DNA from: Progne subis subis | Taxonomy: Eukaryota; Chordata; Aves; Passeriformes; Hirundinidae | Length of the DNA stretch: 64,000 nucleotides | NCBI GenBank assembly: GCA_022316685.1 | Contig: JAKJHU010000654.1 | Location: 62,001 to 126,000, forward strand | Direction of reading: 5' to 3' | Shown here: positions 53,750 through 64,000 of the stretch, one piece after another | Layout: the number at the start of each line of letters is the position of its first letter | Numbering within the stretch: the first letter of the stretch is position 1 | Notes under the pieces: model-generated | What the model saw: the letters and a program-made list of their open reading frames with translations, nothing else | What the model was told of the DNA's origin: nothing | Database searches by the model: none | Made by a program: the position numbers and the translations under genes

Positions 53750-55407
53750 TTACAGGGGAGCTTGGGCCTTGCTGCAGAGATACGGCTGCTGATTTGAGCA
53801 GTCCTCACTCCTGAATTTATTGTCAGCCAGGTACACACACTCGGAATTCGCCAAGGACAGGAACCCTGCAAGGAGGAGCAGAGACAGCGCTGGTTCCCAG
53901 GGGAACACCTTGTGTCCCTGTCCCCCCATGCCCTGCCCGGCTCCCCGGCACTCACCAGGAGCTGAAGTCGCTGCCGTCCCCCCACTGCAGGCGCTCGCCC
54001 CGTCTGCGCAGCCCCAGCCAGAAATCGACGTTCCCGCGGAGGCGGAAGAGCAAATCCTGCCAAGGAGAGAGGAGTGGGAGCTGCCCCGGCCCCTCGGGGG
54101 ACACGTGCCCGGGGCTCCCCCCGCACGCCGGGGCTCCTTCCCTGCAAGGCCCCGGGACAGGGCTGCAGCCCCGGCCCTACCAGCACCCAGCCCGGCCCAG
54201 GAGCACCCCCAGGCTCCCCTCAGACACCCCACACCGCCCACAGCCCCTCACTCACCATTTCCTCATCCTTCACAATGGCCAGGGAGGCCCCGAGCTCGGA
54301 GCACCGTTCCTGACCCTGATCCCAGGTGCCGTGATCCCTTGACAAGTAGTAGCAGACCCCATTGTACCCGACCCAGCCAGAGGGACAGCCCAGAACCGAC
54401 AGCGAGTCGCAGCTGGAACTGGAACCTGTGCTGCTGGAGGGGGAAGAGGAGAAGCTCTGAGGATTCCCCTCTGCAGGGAGCAGGGACCCCGCTCTGCCCC
54501 GAGGGGCTGGGCCCAGGCTGCTGCCCCTCCCTTACCTGACTGCACAGCCAAGGCCACCACCAAAGCCAGCAGCAGGAACACGAGCACAGTCAGCACCAAC
54601 ACCACCACGGGATGGCTCCTGAACCACTTGCCTGGAGCAGGAAAGAGCTGCTGGCTGTGGGAACCACACCCAGCCCTCCAATCTGCTCCCCCAATGCCCA
54701 GGGAGCACAGGAGGGACCCCTCAGCCAGTCTGCCCCTCCCTCAGCTGGCAGCCAGGGAGCCAAGAGCCTGGGACAGCGGCAGGGACACAGCTGTGGGGAC
54801 AGCCAGGGACACAGGTGTGGGGCCAGGCTGCAGCAGGAGAACTGCACAGGCTTGGGGGCACCTGGGGCTGTTGGTTCCAGCCACTGATGGGGCTGAGCAG
54901 AGCACGAGGCCTCTTCCAGACATCGGGAAACAGCCACACACCTGACAGCCCTGTCCTTGGGAGGTGACACTGTCCCCGGCCTAGAGGCCACAGGTGTGGC
55001 CCTGCACTCACCCAGGAATCTTTTGAGGCTCCTTCTGTATACATTGCCAGTTGCTGATGTGCCCTGGGGACCCAGGGGCTCCCTCACACTGCCATCGCTG
55101 TGCAGAATCCATTCTCCACATCTCACTCACTGCCACTCACAAGTGGAATCCTCCTGCTTATGACAAGTGGCTTCTTGCGCCCAGGCAAGTGTGTAAGCCC
55201 GGCTGCTGGTCCCTCCTGGAGAGCAGGAGCTCCTTCACAACCCCATGACAGAGCAGAATTCACTCTCCTCCAGCTCACAGCCGGCATCTCGCTGCTGGGA
55301 ACAAACAGCCCCTTGCTCCCGACACATCAGGAGTGCTGAAAAAGCCTTTCGGAGATCGGCCTCGGGAACAGCTTCACACCCGCGGTGATGGCACACGGCA
55401 AGGGACA
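53750..55407 (-). pseudogene. Lectin copy L4: frameshifted C-type lectin-like receptor
   Basis: Exons on the minus strand: membrane anchor 54631-54536, lectin-domain exons 54433-54256, 54056-53956 and 53865-53750, and a tail exon ending at 55012. Splice sites match L2, but exon 3 is one base short (CAGCGAGTC for CAGCGGAGTC), exon 5 has one extra T (GGAATTCG for GGAATCG), and the tail exon lacks several single bases between 55100 and 55260. Each alone breaks the frame. Membrane anchor and exon 4 are intact. Either a true pseudogene or a gene damaged by uncorrected sequencing indels; the same type of error is frequent in L5. Confidence 0.7.
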
Positions 55408-55569
55408 TGAGGAGAGGTCACTGCTGGTCCCGGCGCTGCGGGACACCGAGGCTCAGGAAGGCGCTGCCAGCTCAGTCCCGCCCCGGCCCCGCTCCGCGGA
55501 CGCTGCGGCAGCACCTGCGGACACAAGCGCAGCGTCCGGGAGCTCTGCCGTGCCCGCAGCCGCGGCCCC

Positions 55570-55759
55570 TCCGGCTCTGCAGCCGCTGCAGCCGCTCCCT
55601 CCGCCATCTCCGGGCACGGGGACACGGGGATCCCGGCACAAGGAACTCACCCGAACCGCCCCCTGCCCCTCCCCGCGGCCCCCTCCGCCCGCAGCGAGCC
55701 CCGAGCTGGGACACAACCCACCGCGGGTCCCACCTGTGCTGGAGCCGCCTCCGAGCTCC
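55570..55759 (-). promoter_or_regulatory. L4 promoter/first exon, truncated
   Basis: First-exon block with the GGTGAGTTCC donor (about 55647, minus strand). The match to other promoters stops at 55759 (GAGCTCC then GGGTACC), so the CCAAT and E-box region is missing and L4 may lack its usual promoter. Confidence 0.5.
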
Positions 55760-56029
55760 GGGTACCGCCGCCACTCCGCTCAGACTCGACCCCTCACTCC
55801 GCCCCTACACCGGGAGCGCTCCCGCCGCCTGTGCGAGCGGAGCTGCTTTTGTTGGTTTTGACTAACCAGGTGCTGGGACGCAGCGAGGGGGGGCGGTGAC
55901 ACCCCAAAGCCGCTCCCGTTGGAGCAGCTGTCCTTCACCGCCCTCTACAAAGGCTTCTTTGCGCCTTCTTCTTAGCGCGGGATTTTCGGGACTGGAGCGG
56001 CCAGAGCCGGGCTCCCGGCGAGACCTTTG
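55760..56029. other. GC-rich junction segment
   Basis: Joins the truncated L4 promoter to repeat X. Similar in part to the start of the X copies at 61080 and 30200 (TTTCTTAGCG). No gene recognised. Confidence 0.35.
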
Positions 56030-56640
56030 CAGTTCAGGCAGATCAAATGAATCCCAATCATCGGCGATTTCCTCTACCTGTTATTTCTCTCCTCTTTTCA
56101 TGGATAGATTTGACAGTTCTTCCTTTCCTCCCAAAGAGCTGGAAAGCAAAATGCCCGCCTGCCCCATGGCCATGGCCACCACCTTCCATCGCTCCAGCCG
56201 TGTCTCTCTTTCTCTCCCCTTTCCTTTGCACCGCTTTCTCCCTGCTCCTCTCCCTGCCAACTCGCAGCAAAGACTTTTCACCCACTGGCACCACCTCCCT
56301 CCTCTCACTCGGTCCCATTTTCCCGCTCAGAACTCCCGGAGCTGCCTGCCCGTGGAGCCGGACCCGCCGTGGGGCTGGGTAATGGTGCAGTGAATTATGG
56401 CAGGGATTGTTGGGGCGGGCTGGTCCTGGCCGGATGTCTGGTGCCAGCAAAACCGCTCTGTCCCCTCCTCCTCCGCCTGGGCAGGGAACAGAGCACATCA
56501 GGAAAGGCTCGAGGATCGGGAAAAAGCCGGGGAGAGATCGTTCATCGGTCACCGGAATAAGAGGCACGACTGGGGAAATGAGTTGAATTTTTATCAAACC
56601 TATCAGAGCAAGAGAATGAGAAGTAAAGCAGCAGGGTTCC
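56030..56640 (+). repeat. Unidentified repeat X, copy 2
   Basis: Longest copy of the repeat also at 29440-30060 and 61150-61470. 56641-56980 is GC-rich sequence with no recognisable gene. Confidence 0.5.
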
Positions 56641-56980
56641 AGCCTAGGAAGCAGGACTTTGTCCTCGGCCTCTCGCAGCTGCACCGGGGGGATAAAGGAT
56701 CCCCCGGCCCCGAGCAGCGGCTCTGCCCCCCACAATGGGGATGTGTCCAGACCCCGCGGTCCGTGCCGGGCTGGGAGGGGCGAGCGTGGAGCAGGGGCTG
56801 AGCTGCTCCGTGGAGCTTCCAGCCCCTCTCGGATCCATCGGGGCGCGACCCAGGCAGTGCTGGCGTCTGCCGGCGCTCGGTGCCTGTCGGCGTTTGCAAT
56901 CCCGACGGTAAAGGGAGTCCAAAGCGGCAGCGCCAGCACAGCTGTACCGTTCTTTTGCAGTTTCTTGATGAATGAAATTA

Positions 56981-57600
56981 AGGGTGAGCTCCCTCTTATC
57001 GACATTTCGAAGCCTTGAATCAAGGGGAAAACGGAGGTTCCCCCTCGATTTAGATCTCTTAATGATGCATAAGGAGGGTCACCCCTCAATTTAAACCCGA
57101 ATAAAATGTGAGTCATGGGGGATTTTTTTTCCCCTGAATTTATCCCCCAAAACGAGGGGAAATGCCGTTTCCTCCTCAGTTTCTCTCAAGGAAAACCATT
57201 CTGAGGGCTTTTGCATCTTTGTCGTCTGTGGAGCTCCCTTCAAATGGCAGTTCCCCCTCGATGGAACTCTTATAATGGCGCGCTAAGAGATTCCTCTCAA
57301 GGGAAGCCTGTTAAAACCAGGGACAGCAGTGTTTGCCCTCAATTTGAGCCTTACGATGATGAAAATGGAGTGGTTTCCCTCAATTCAAAGCTATGGAACA
57401 GCAGCATAAGGTATTCTCCTTCCATTTCAACATGAAAATAATGGAAAGCCGCGAGCGCCCGCCAAGGAGGCCCCCAGAATTCTGAAAAAGGTGTTTTCCT
57501 TCAGTTGAGACCCTTCAAATAGTAGGTGAACAGGGATCCTCCCAGTGAAGCAGAATTATAGAAAGGTTTTCCCCTCCCAATTTAAATCCCTTTTCTTCTT
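56981..57600. repeat. Old degenerate tandem repeat, about 50-70 bp spacing
   Basis: A motif of the type TTCCCCTCAATTTRARNC recurs about ten times (near 57035, 57090, 57135, 57172, 57247, 57338, 57378, 57418, 57498 and 57570) with diverged sequence between. It reads as an ancient minisatellite. No coding frame. Confidence 0.55.
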
Positions 57601-60600
57601 GTAACTGCCCCTTTTTTGGGAGAGAGGGGCGAAGGAGCACTAGGGAGGGACTGGGCGTACTTCCCCCTCCTCACTGGTCACCCCTGGAGCTGCTGCACGT
57701 TGGAGAGTGGTGAAGAGTTCCCTCCCAGTATCCCTCTTACTGGCAAGCAGCGGAGGGATGGTGAGAGCACTGGGGAGGAACTGGGAACACCATTCCTCCC
57801 CAGTGCTCCTCAGACCCCTCCCAGCGCTCCTTCTTGTTCACTCCCGCTGCTTCCACTATCCCTCCCAGCTCCCTCAGAGTGTTCTCAGCGCTCCCAGTTC
57901 CCTCCCCTGTTCCCAGGATCTCTTCCAGTGCTGCCACCGGGAAAACACGGGGGAGCACGGCGCGCTCTGCTCTCGAAGAGGCGAGACTTCAGCTGTGCGG
58001 AGAGAAAACCCGACTTGGGCAAAGCATTTCCTGCGGACATCCTGCAGGAAGGGCTCTCCTCCTCTTTTTGGCCACAGAGGGAGCTGGTTTCCGTGTTGAC
58101 TCCAAAACGTTCAAGCTCCGAGTCCGACTGCCAGGAATTGTATTGGCCCCACTTCCCAGCACAACGGCCCGAGCTCACAGTCGGAGGGGCAGTGCAGATT
58201 GAATAATTAATGCTCCTGGTACTGTTTTGTCTCTAAAGTACAAACTATCACAGAGGAGCAAAACCCTCAAAGAGGATGGATTTCTCTTGCTGGCACAAGA
58301 AGAAGGAGCAATCTGACAGGAACATTCTTCATCCTTGTGCCCAGGCTTTGTCAAAACACTCCAGGCTCCTGCACTTCAGGAAATAACAAGTGGCTTAGAA
58401 GAAGTGACTTTGACGTCAGTGAGCATTTTATCATGGATTAATCTCGCACTGGAAAAACAGTCTTCATACCCTACTGTGCTCTCTCTCTCTCAGAGCCCCG
58501 GCTCCGTTCTTGCCTCAGCTAGCTTGAGAGAGAAACCACAGCTGGAAGGATTTTTTTCCTCAGGGCCTTAAAGATCCCAGAGAGGCTGCAACCTTCTCCT
58601 TTAGAGAGAGCAATGGCAAAAGTAAAGAGTCTGCCCTTGTCCGGGGGGAATCACGGCTTTATTCAGCCCCCTCAGGGTCAGGAGCTCAGTCCAGTCCCTG
58701 TCCCAAGCCAAGAGAGTTTTTGTTAGTGGGCTCCTGGCTTTTATCCAGGGGAAGGGGCTAGAGACAGGGACAAGCCACTACCCAACCAGGGTTAAGGTGA
58801 GAGTGGAATGGAGTTGGATTACATTCCACTGTAGGAGAATGGGAGGGGAAAAGGAGCAGGGACAAACCTCGGGATGATACATTTTCCAGGGGAACAGTGT
58901 GGTACAGAAGAACCATTACAAAACCCAATATAAAAATAAAATACAGTATAAACCCAAATAATGCACAACACTACTGCTCTTTGCATCACCAAAGAGTTTG
59001 GAGGCTGCTGCCCAGTGAGCTCCTGAGTTGTACCTTCCTTGTCAATCTTATCAGCCCCTTGTTTAATTGTAAAAATCTAAATAAAATGCAGCAAGCATTG
59101 ACACAGCGCCTCAGGACTTGCATCTCTTCCAAACCAAGAAGAAAAGTGTGTTTCTCCCAAACAACAGAGTTAAAAAGCTCCTGTTATCTACATATATTCT
59201 TAAAAAGATAGAAAGAAGAGTAAAGTATCAATTACTGCGCCAGAGGTGCTCCCATCTCTTTCTGTTCTCTTCTTTCACTTGTAGCACCTCTAAGAATACT
59301 TAAAAATATATATAAAAATAAAAACATATTGAATTTTAGCTGAACAAGAAGCAATCTGGCTGCCGGCTTGTGGCACTCCATTGCCTGAGTTTCCAGTAAG
59401 GGAGCTCATCCCCTCCGCAGTTAGAGCCAGATCCCAAAGTACTTAGCACCAGACTTTAGTGTTTTTTAAAATGAATTTTAAGAGAAGCTGCTGGAGGAGA
59501 GGGCCATGCTGCAGGCACATCTGTGGGGTTTCATCTGTACAGCTCTCTAAACTCAACTCATGTCTTTCCTCTAGTTACTGGCTTTGGTTGATGCATTCCT
59601 TGAGGGGATGGCCCTGCACTGAGCAGAGCAGGTATTGACCATCAAATAAACAGCTTCTGTCCGTGTGGATCTATCCCAAATGGACCATTTCCCAAAGTAA
59701 TTCGACTGTCCTAATTTCACTTTCATGGCTCTTCAATGGCTTTGAAAGAACCTGTTTTAATACACTCCATTTCTAAACAAGTAGTGCACAAGGCTCCTTC
59801 ACTCCCTGCCAGTTTTATTCTTTGACCCTTGGAGAAAGGCTTGAAAGCAGCACAGAGCTTGTTAAGCACCAATGACTTAATTGAATATTCTAATCGATAA
59901 CATGGGCAGAGCCTGACTTTAAAACCTGAATTAAAACTCAATTAAAGAGCAGTTGCATGCCAATGGACAAGATTAGAAAGGTTTCCTTAGCAGTTGTTGA
60001 GGTTACAAAGTAAGGGAGAGGACGGAGCATGGAGTGGGGAATGAAGGAGAAACCTTCATTTGCACAGTGGGTTTTTAACCATCGTGGTCTCATCTCAAGG
60101 ACTGTAGAAACCGTTCTAATCTCAAGAAAGGAAAAGCTTCCTGGGTATTTTTATTTCAGCAGGAGCCTAAGGAAGTCCTCGCATCAGGAGATTGGGATAA
60201 CTGCAAGGCTGTTTCCTTGAGCAAAGGGAGCAGAGTGTGCTCTTCAAAGCCACACCTTCACCCACAGCAGCCAGAAGGCAGAAGAACAAGGATACAACAA
60301 AGCCTTAATTGGGGAATGGCTTATCAAGGGATTTCTAAGGAAAGAAGAAGGTCCGGGAAACAGGACCTGGAAGGTGAGAGAAGGCAATCGGGAGGCAGCT
60401 GAGGCCTCTTCAAACTGGAAAAGAGAAAAGAAGGGAGGAGAAAGGAGGAGGAAAGAAAAGGCAGGGACTAAATTCCAGCACAGCGGCACAGCCGCTCTGG
60501 GTCCCTGTGACCGTGAAGCGGCTCCTCGCAGAGAAGGCAGCGCCAAGAAGCCTCGGCCCCGGAGCAGGCAGGATGCGGCGCTTTCTGCCTCCGCTCGGCG

Positions 60601-60990
60601 CCTGGAGTGCTTTGGGCTCCGAGGCACGTTCAGGTTCCTCCCGTGCCAGCCCCGAGCCGGGCACGGACACCTCCCGCCCGAGCAGCGGCGCCCAGCCCGG
60701 TGCCGCACGGCCGGGAACTGGCCCGGGCACGGAGCAGCCGCCTGTGTCCTACCGAGAGCACCCGGGAGGAGCCACCGCTGCTGCGGCACCGCCTCGTCCC
60801 AGGGAGCCGGGCAAGGAGGAGACCGCGGGCAGCCGCTCCCTCCGCCATCTCCGGCACGGGGGACACGGGGGATCCCGGCACAAGGAACTCACCCGAACCG
60901 CCCCCTGCCCCTCCCCGCGGCCCCCTCCGCCCGCAGCGAGCCCCGAGCTGGGACACAGCCCACCGCGGGTCCCACCTGTGCTGGAGCTCC
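57601..60990 (-). repeat. Block C, third copy of the non-lectin unit
   Basis: Matches block A through its whole length, interrupted by a solo LTR at 58477-58970. 60820-60985 is the lectin-type first-exon block (donor near 60890, minus strand), cut short at 60985 next to repeat X. 60370-60800 is the GC-rich exon-like part. Confidence 0.5.
58477..58970 (-). mobile_element. Solo LTR in block C, with target duplication
   Basis: 494 bases flanked by CTACTG (58471-58476 and 58971-58976). Block A has the uninterrupted site (CATACCCTACTGCTCTTGG, about 33367). On the minus strand it starts TGTTGTGCATT, with a TATA box (GGATAAAAGCC) followed by AATAAA (GAATAAAGCCG) and ends in AGAGAGAGCA. The 6-bp duplication fits a class II ERV. 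Confidence 0.9.
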
Positions 60991-61149
60991 CCCGTGTTCA
61001 GCGGAGGGGAGACGGGAGGGCCGTGCACAGCAGCAGGGGACCCCCAGAAGCAGCTTCCCCGGGGGCTGAGCTTCTTCTCCGGCGTGGGGCCCTTTTTCTT
61101 AGCGCAGGTCTTTCGGGACAGGAGCTGCCAGAGCCGTGTCCCGCCAGCG

Positions 61150-61470
61150 CGGAGCCTTTGCAGTTCAGGCAGATCAAATGTATCCCAACGTCATCTCCTC
61201 TACCGTATTTCTCTCCTCTTTTCCTGGATGGATTTGGCAGTTCTTCCTTTCCTCCCAAAGAGCTGAAAGCAAAATGCCTGCCTGCCCCATGGCCATGGCC
61301 ACCACCTTCCATCGCTCCAGCCTTGTCCCTCTTTCCTTCCCTTTCCTTTGCACCGCTTTCTCCCTCCTCCTCCCTGCCAGCTCGCAGCAAAGACATTTCA
61401 CCCACTGGCACCACCTCCCTCCTCTTACTCGGTCCCATTTTGCACCCCTCGGAACTCCTGGAGCCGCTGA
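61150..61470 (+). repeat. Unidentified repeat X, copy 3
   Basis: Shorter copy of X. 60991-61149 is GC-rich and also related to the sequence before X at 55980. 61471-61564 shows nothing recognisable. Confidence 0.5.
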
Positions 61471-61564
61471 GAACCACGGCACTCGGGGCTTTGTTACCAG
61501 GGCTCAGGAGCACCCGGGAAGGGGCCAGGCCGAGAGCGACAGCGTTCAGGGCGTGCTGCGAGGG

Positions 61565-62835
61565 TGGGTGAGGCACAGCTGGCCAGTGAGCCTGCCAGGG
61601 GAGGGACGGTGTCAGACTTGTGGTTTGTAGAGATGGGCTGCTGGGAGATGTGCTGGTTGGAGGCCTCCTGGGGCAGAGTGACCATGAAATGATAGAGTTC
61701 TCGATGTTTGGTTAAATAAGGAGGAACATCACTAAGATTTTACATTAGACTTCCGCAGGGCAGACTTTGGCCTATTTAGGAAACTTCTTCAGAGAGCTCC
61801 TTGGGAAGCAGCCCTGAAAACAAAAGGAGTCCAGTAAAGGTGGGCATGCCTCGAAAGAGAGATCTTGAGGGCACAGGAACAGACTGTCCCTGCGTGCTGA
61901 AAGGTGAGTCAACAAGGCAAATGTCCACCCTGGATGGGCAGCGAGGTTTTGAAGGAACTTAGGAATAAAAGGAGCACGTAGCATCTTTGGAATGAGGGTC
62001 AGGTTTCTAGGGTATAAAAAAAAATTCGGGATACCAAAGCCCACTTTGAACACAGGTTGGCAAATTCTGTATAAAAAAATGTTTTCATAAATAAATGTAA
62101 ATGGTAAAAGGAAGGGTAAGACCAACTTTTATTCCCTTTTGGATGTGGGAGGGAACTCAGTAACTGCAGATGAAGAGAAGGCAGAGGTGCTTAACGCCTT
62201 CTTTGCCTCAGTCTTTAGTGGGAAGATGGCTTGTCCTCAGGACTGTCCTCCTGGGTTGGTAGATGGTGTCAGGGAGCAGAATGGTCCCCTGTTATCCAGG
62301 AGAAGGCAGTCAGAGAACTGCTGCCGTGGCCTGGGTATTCCTTAATCTATGGGTCCAGATGGGATCCATCCCAGAGTGATGAGGGACCTGGCAGATGAGC
62401 TTCTGAAGCCACTCTTCATCATTTACCAACAGTCCTGGGTCACTGGTGAGGTTCCACATGACTGGAAGCTGGCCAATGTGACTCACAAAAAGGGGGAAGG
62501 AGGATCCTGGTATTTATAGAACAGTCAGCCTGACCTCAGTACCCAGGAATGTCATGGGGTAGTTTATACTGGGTGCCATCAGGCAGCACTTCCAGGATGG
62601 CCAGGCTATCAGACCCAGCCAGCACGGGTTTAGGAGGGGTAGGTCATGTTGGCCCAACCTGGTCTCCTTTTATGACCAGGTGACCCGTCTGGTGGATGCA
62701 GGACAGGCTGTGGATGCTGTCTGTTTGGGGTTGAGCAAGGCCTTTGACACTGTCTCCCACAGCACACTCCTGGAAAAGCTGGCAGCCCGTGGCTTGGACA
62801 GGAGCACTCTGTGCTGGGTTAGGAACTGGCAGCCT
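61565..62835 (+). mobile_element. CR1 LINE fragment, plus strand
   Basis: Starts in the end of the endonuclease region (DHEMIEFS near 61678), then a linker with stops, then RT from DVGGNSVTADEEKAEVLNAF (62140) through QHGF-type and [10 protein letters not shown] to about 62835, where it is cut. The last 280 bases are near-identical to the other CR1 in the inverse direction (31660-31925), including shared odd residues (LGLSKAFDT), so the two may be parts of one duplicated insertion. Confidence 0.8.
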
Positions 62836-63240
62836 CAGGGCAGGGGGCACAGGGGAACCCGGCACAAGGAACTCGCCAGAACTGATCCCTGGCCCTCACT
62901 GGGACCCTTCAGCCTGCAGCGAGCCCCGAGCGGGGGCACAATGACCGCGGGTCCCTCCTGTGCTGGAGCCGCCTCCGAGGAGACGAGACGAGGCGAACCC
63001 AGAGCGGGTCACTTCGGGCCGCACCGCGGTGCAGTTCCGGGCGCGGCCGGCAGGGGCGCTGGAGGCTCCCGAGCGCGCCCGTGCAGCGAGGGCATGCGCT
63101 GCCTGCAGGGGGCGCCGCTGGCAGGAGGGGTGGCAGAGACTGCGCTGGGAAGAGCGGCACAGCGCTGGCACCGGGGTGGACGGGCACGGGTGACCCTGAG
63201 AGCAAGTGCCAGGCACAGGGCAGCTGAGGAACGACAGCCC
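62836..63240 (-). other. Diverged promoter piece and GC-rich L5 3' region
   Basis: 62850-62990 resembles a lectin first exon with the donor on the minus strand. 62991-63240 is the GC-rich form of the lectin 3' region (compare 28840-29060). Together they form the boundary between a lost downstream unit and L5. Confidence 0.45.
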
Positions 63241-63305
63241 TGTGCGGGGCTGAGAGGTGAAGCTGTGACTGCCCAGCGTGGAGAAGGTCCTTTCTCCACC
63301 CCCTG

Positions 63306-64000
63306 TTACAGGGGAGCTTGGGCCTTGCTGCAGAGATACGGCTGCTGATTTGAGCAGTCGTCACTCCTGAATTTATTGTCAGCCAGGTACACACACTCGG
63401 AATTGCCAAGGACAGGAACCCTGCAAGGAGGAGCAGAGACAGCGCTGGTTCCCAGGGGAACACCTTGTGTCCCTGTCCCCCCATGCCCTGCCGGCTCCCC
63501 GGCACTCACCAGGAGCTGAAGTCGCTGCCGTCCCCCCACTGCAGGCGCTCGCCCCGTCTGCGCAGCCCCAGCCAGAAATCGACGTTCCCGCGGAGGCGGA
63601 AGAGCAAATCCTGCCAAGGAGAGAGAGTGGGAGCTGCCCCGGCCCCTCGGGGGGACACGTGCCCGGCTCCCCCCGCACGCCGGGGCTCCTTCCCTGCAAG
63701 GCCCCGGGACAGGGCTGCAGCCCCGGCCCTACCAGCACCAGCCCGGCCCAGGAAGCACCCCCAGGCTCCCCTCAGACACCCACACCGCCCACAGCCCCTC
63801 ACTCACCATGTTCCTCATCCTTCACAATGGCCAGGGAGGCCCCGAGCTCGGAGCACCGTTCCTGACCCTGATCCCAGGTGCCGTGATCCTTGACAAGTAG
63901 TAGCAGACCCCATTGTACCGACCCAGCCAGAGGACAGCCCAGAACCGACAGCGGAGTCGCAGCTGGAGCTGGAACCTGTGCTGCTGGAGGGGGAAGAGGA
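63306..64000 (-). CDS. Lectin copy L5: C-type lectin-like receptor, cut by window edge
   Basis: Lectin-domain exons on the minus strand at 63983-63807, 63610-63510 and 63420-63306 (TAA stop). Membrane and tail exons lie beyond the right edge. Exons 4 and 5 are intact. Exon 3 has one inserted and three missing single bases compared with L2 and L3, all in or next to short homopolymers, and the adjacent introns show the same pattern, so the breaks may be sequencing artefacts. Confidence 0.7.

Overview
The window is nuclear DNA from a bird, probably a songbird. The signs are CR1 LINE copies, ERVL-type and other endogenous retroviruses (ERVs), and a cluster of type II C-type lectin-like receptor genes with ordinary vertebrate splice sites. 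Nothing bacterial, viral-episomal, tRNA, rRNA or CRISPR-like was seen. The lectin cluster has been heavily rearranged by retroelements. All assignments were made by reading motifs; no database search was possible. Layout, left to right: 1-5448 is the 5' half of a class I (gammaretrovirus-like) provirus on the minus strand, running off the left edge. 6.2-9.5 kb holds lectin copy L1 (minus). Then come the relic 3' end of a lost lectin copy, a solo LTR (9879-10526), and lectin copy L2 (plus, 11.0-14.5 kb), the only copy here with an unbroken five-exon reading frame. 15.2-24.2 kb and 43.7-52.5 kb are the two arms of a large inverted duplication. Each arm carries a lectin exon-1 copy, an LTR with an alpharetrovirus-like env remnant, and an ERVL provirus (LTR-gag-pro-pol-LTR, no env). 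Between the arms lie a second, deleted class I ERV (24.3-26.9 kb), a minisatellite of about 55 units of 32 bp (26.87-28.65 kb), a CR1 LINE (30.5-31.9 kb), a non-lectin block present three times in the window (A 32.6-34.9, B 41.7-43.7, C 57.6-61.0 kb), lectin copy L3 (36.8-38.4 kb) and a class II (betaretrovirus-like) pol fused to L3 exon 1 (38.4-41.3 kb). After the right arm come lectin L4 (53.7-55.4 kb), copies of an unidentified repeat X, block C with a solo LTR, a second CR1 (61.6-62.8 kb), and lectin L5 (63.3 kb to the edge). How the parts fit: each lectin unit has a GC-rich promoter with a non-coding first exon, a coding exon for the cytoplasmic tail, a membrane-anchor exon, three C-type lectin-domain exons, and a long 3' region that contains a recognisable piece of ERVL pol and ends at a shared poly(A) signal. 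The next unit's promoter starts a few hundred bases past that signal, so genes are tightly packed. ERV LTRs sit at most junctions, which suggests LTR-mediated exchange helped build the cluster. The most notable points are the stop-loss in L1, the ERVL-derived lectin 3' regions, the in-frame UAG at the gag-pro boundary of both ERVL copies, the UAG/UUG contrast between the two class I ERVs, the ERVL Gag with a hydrophobic N-terminal region, and indels near the right edge that look like assembly error.
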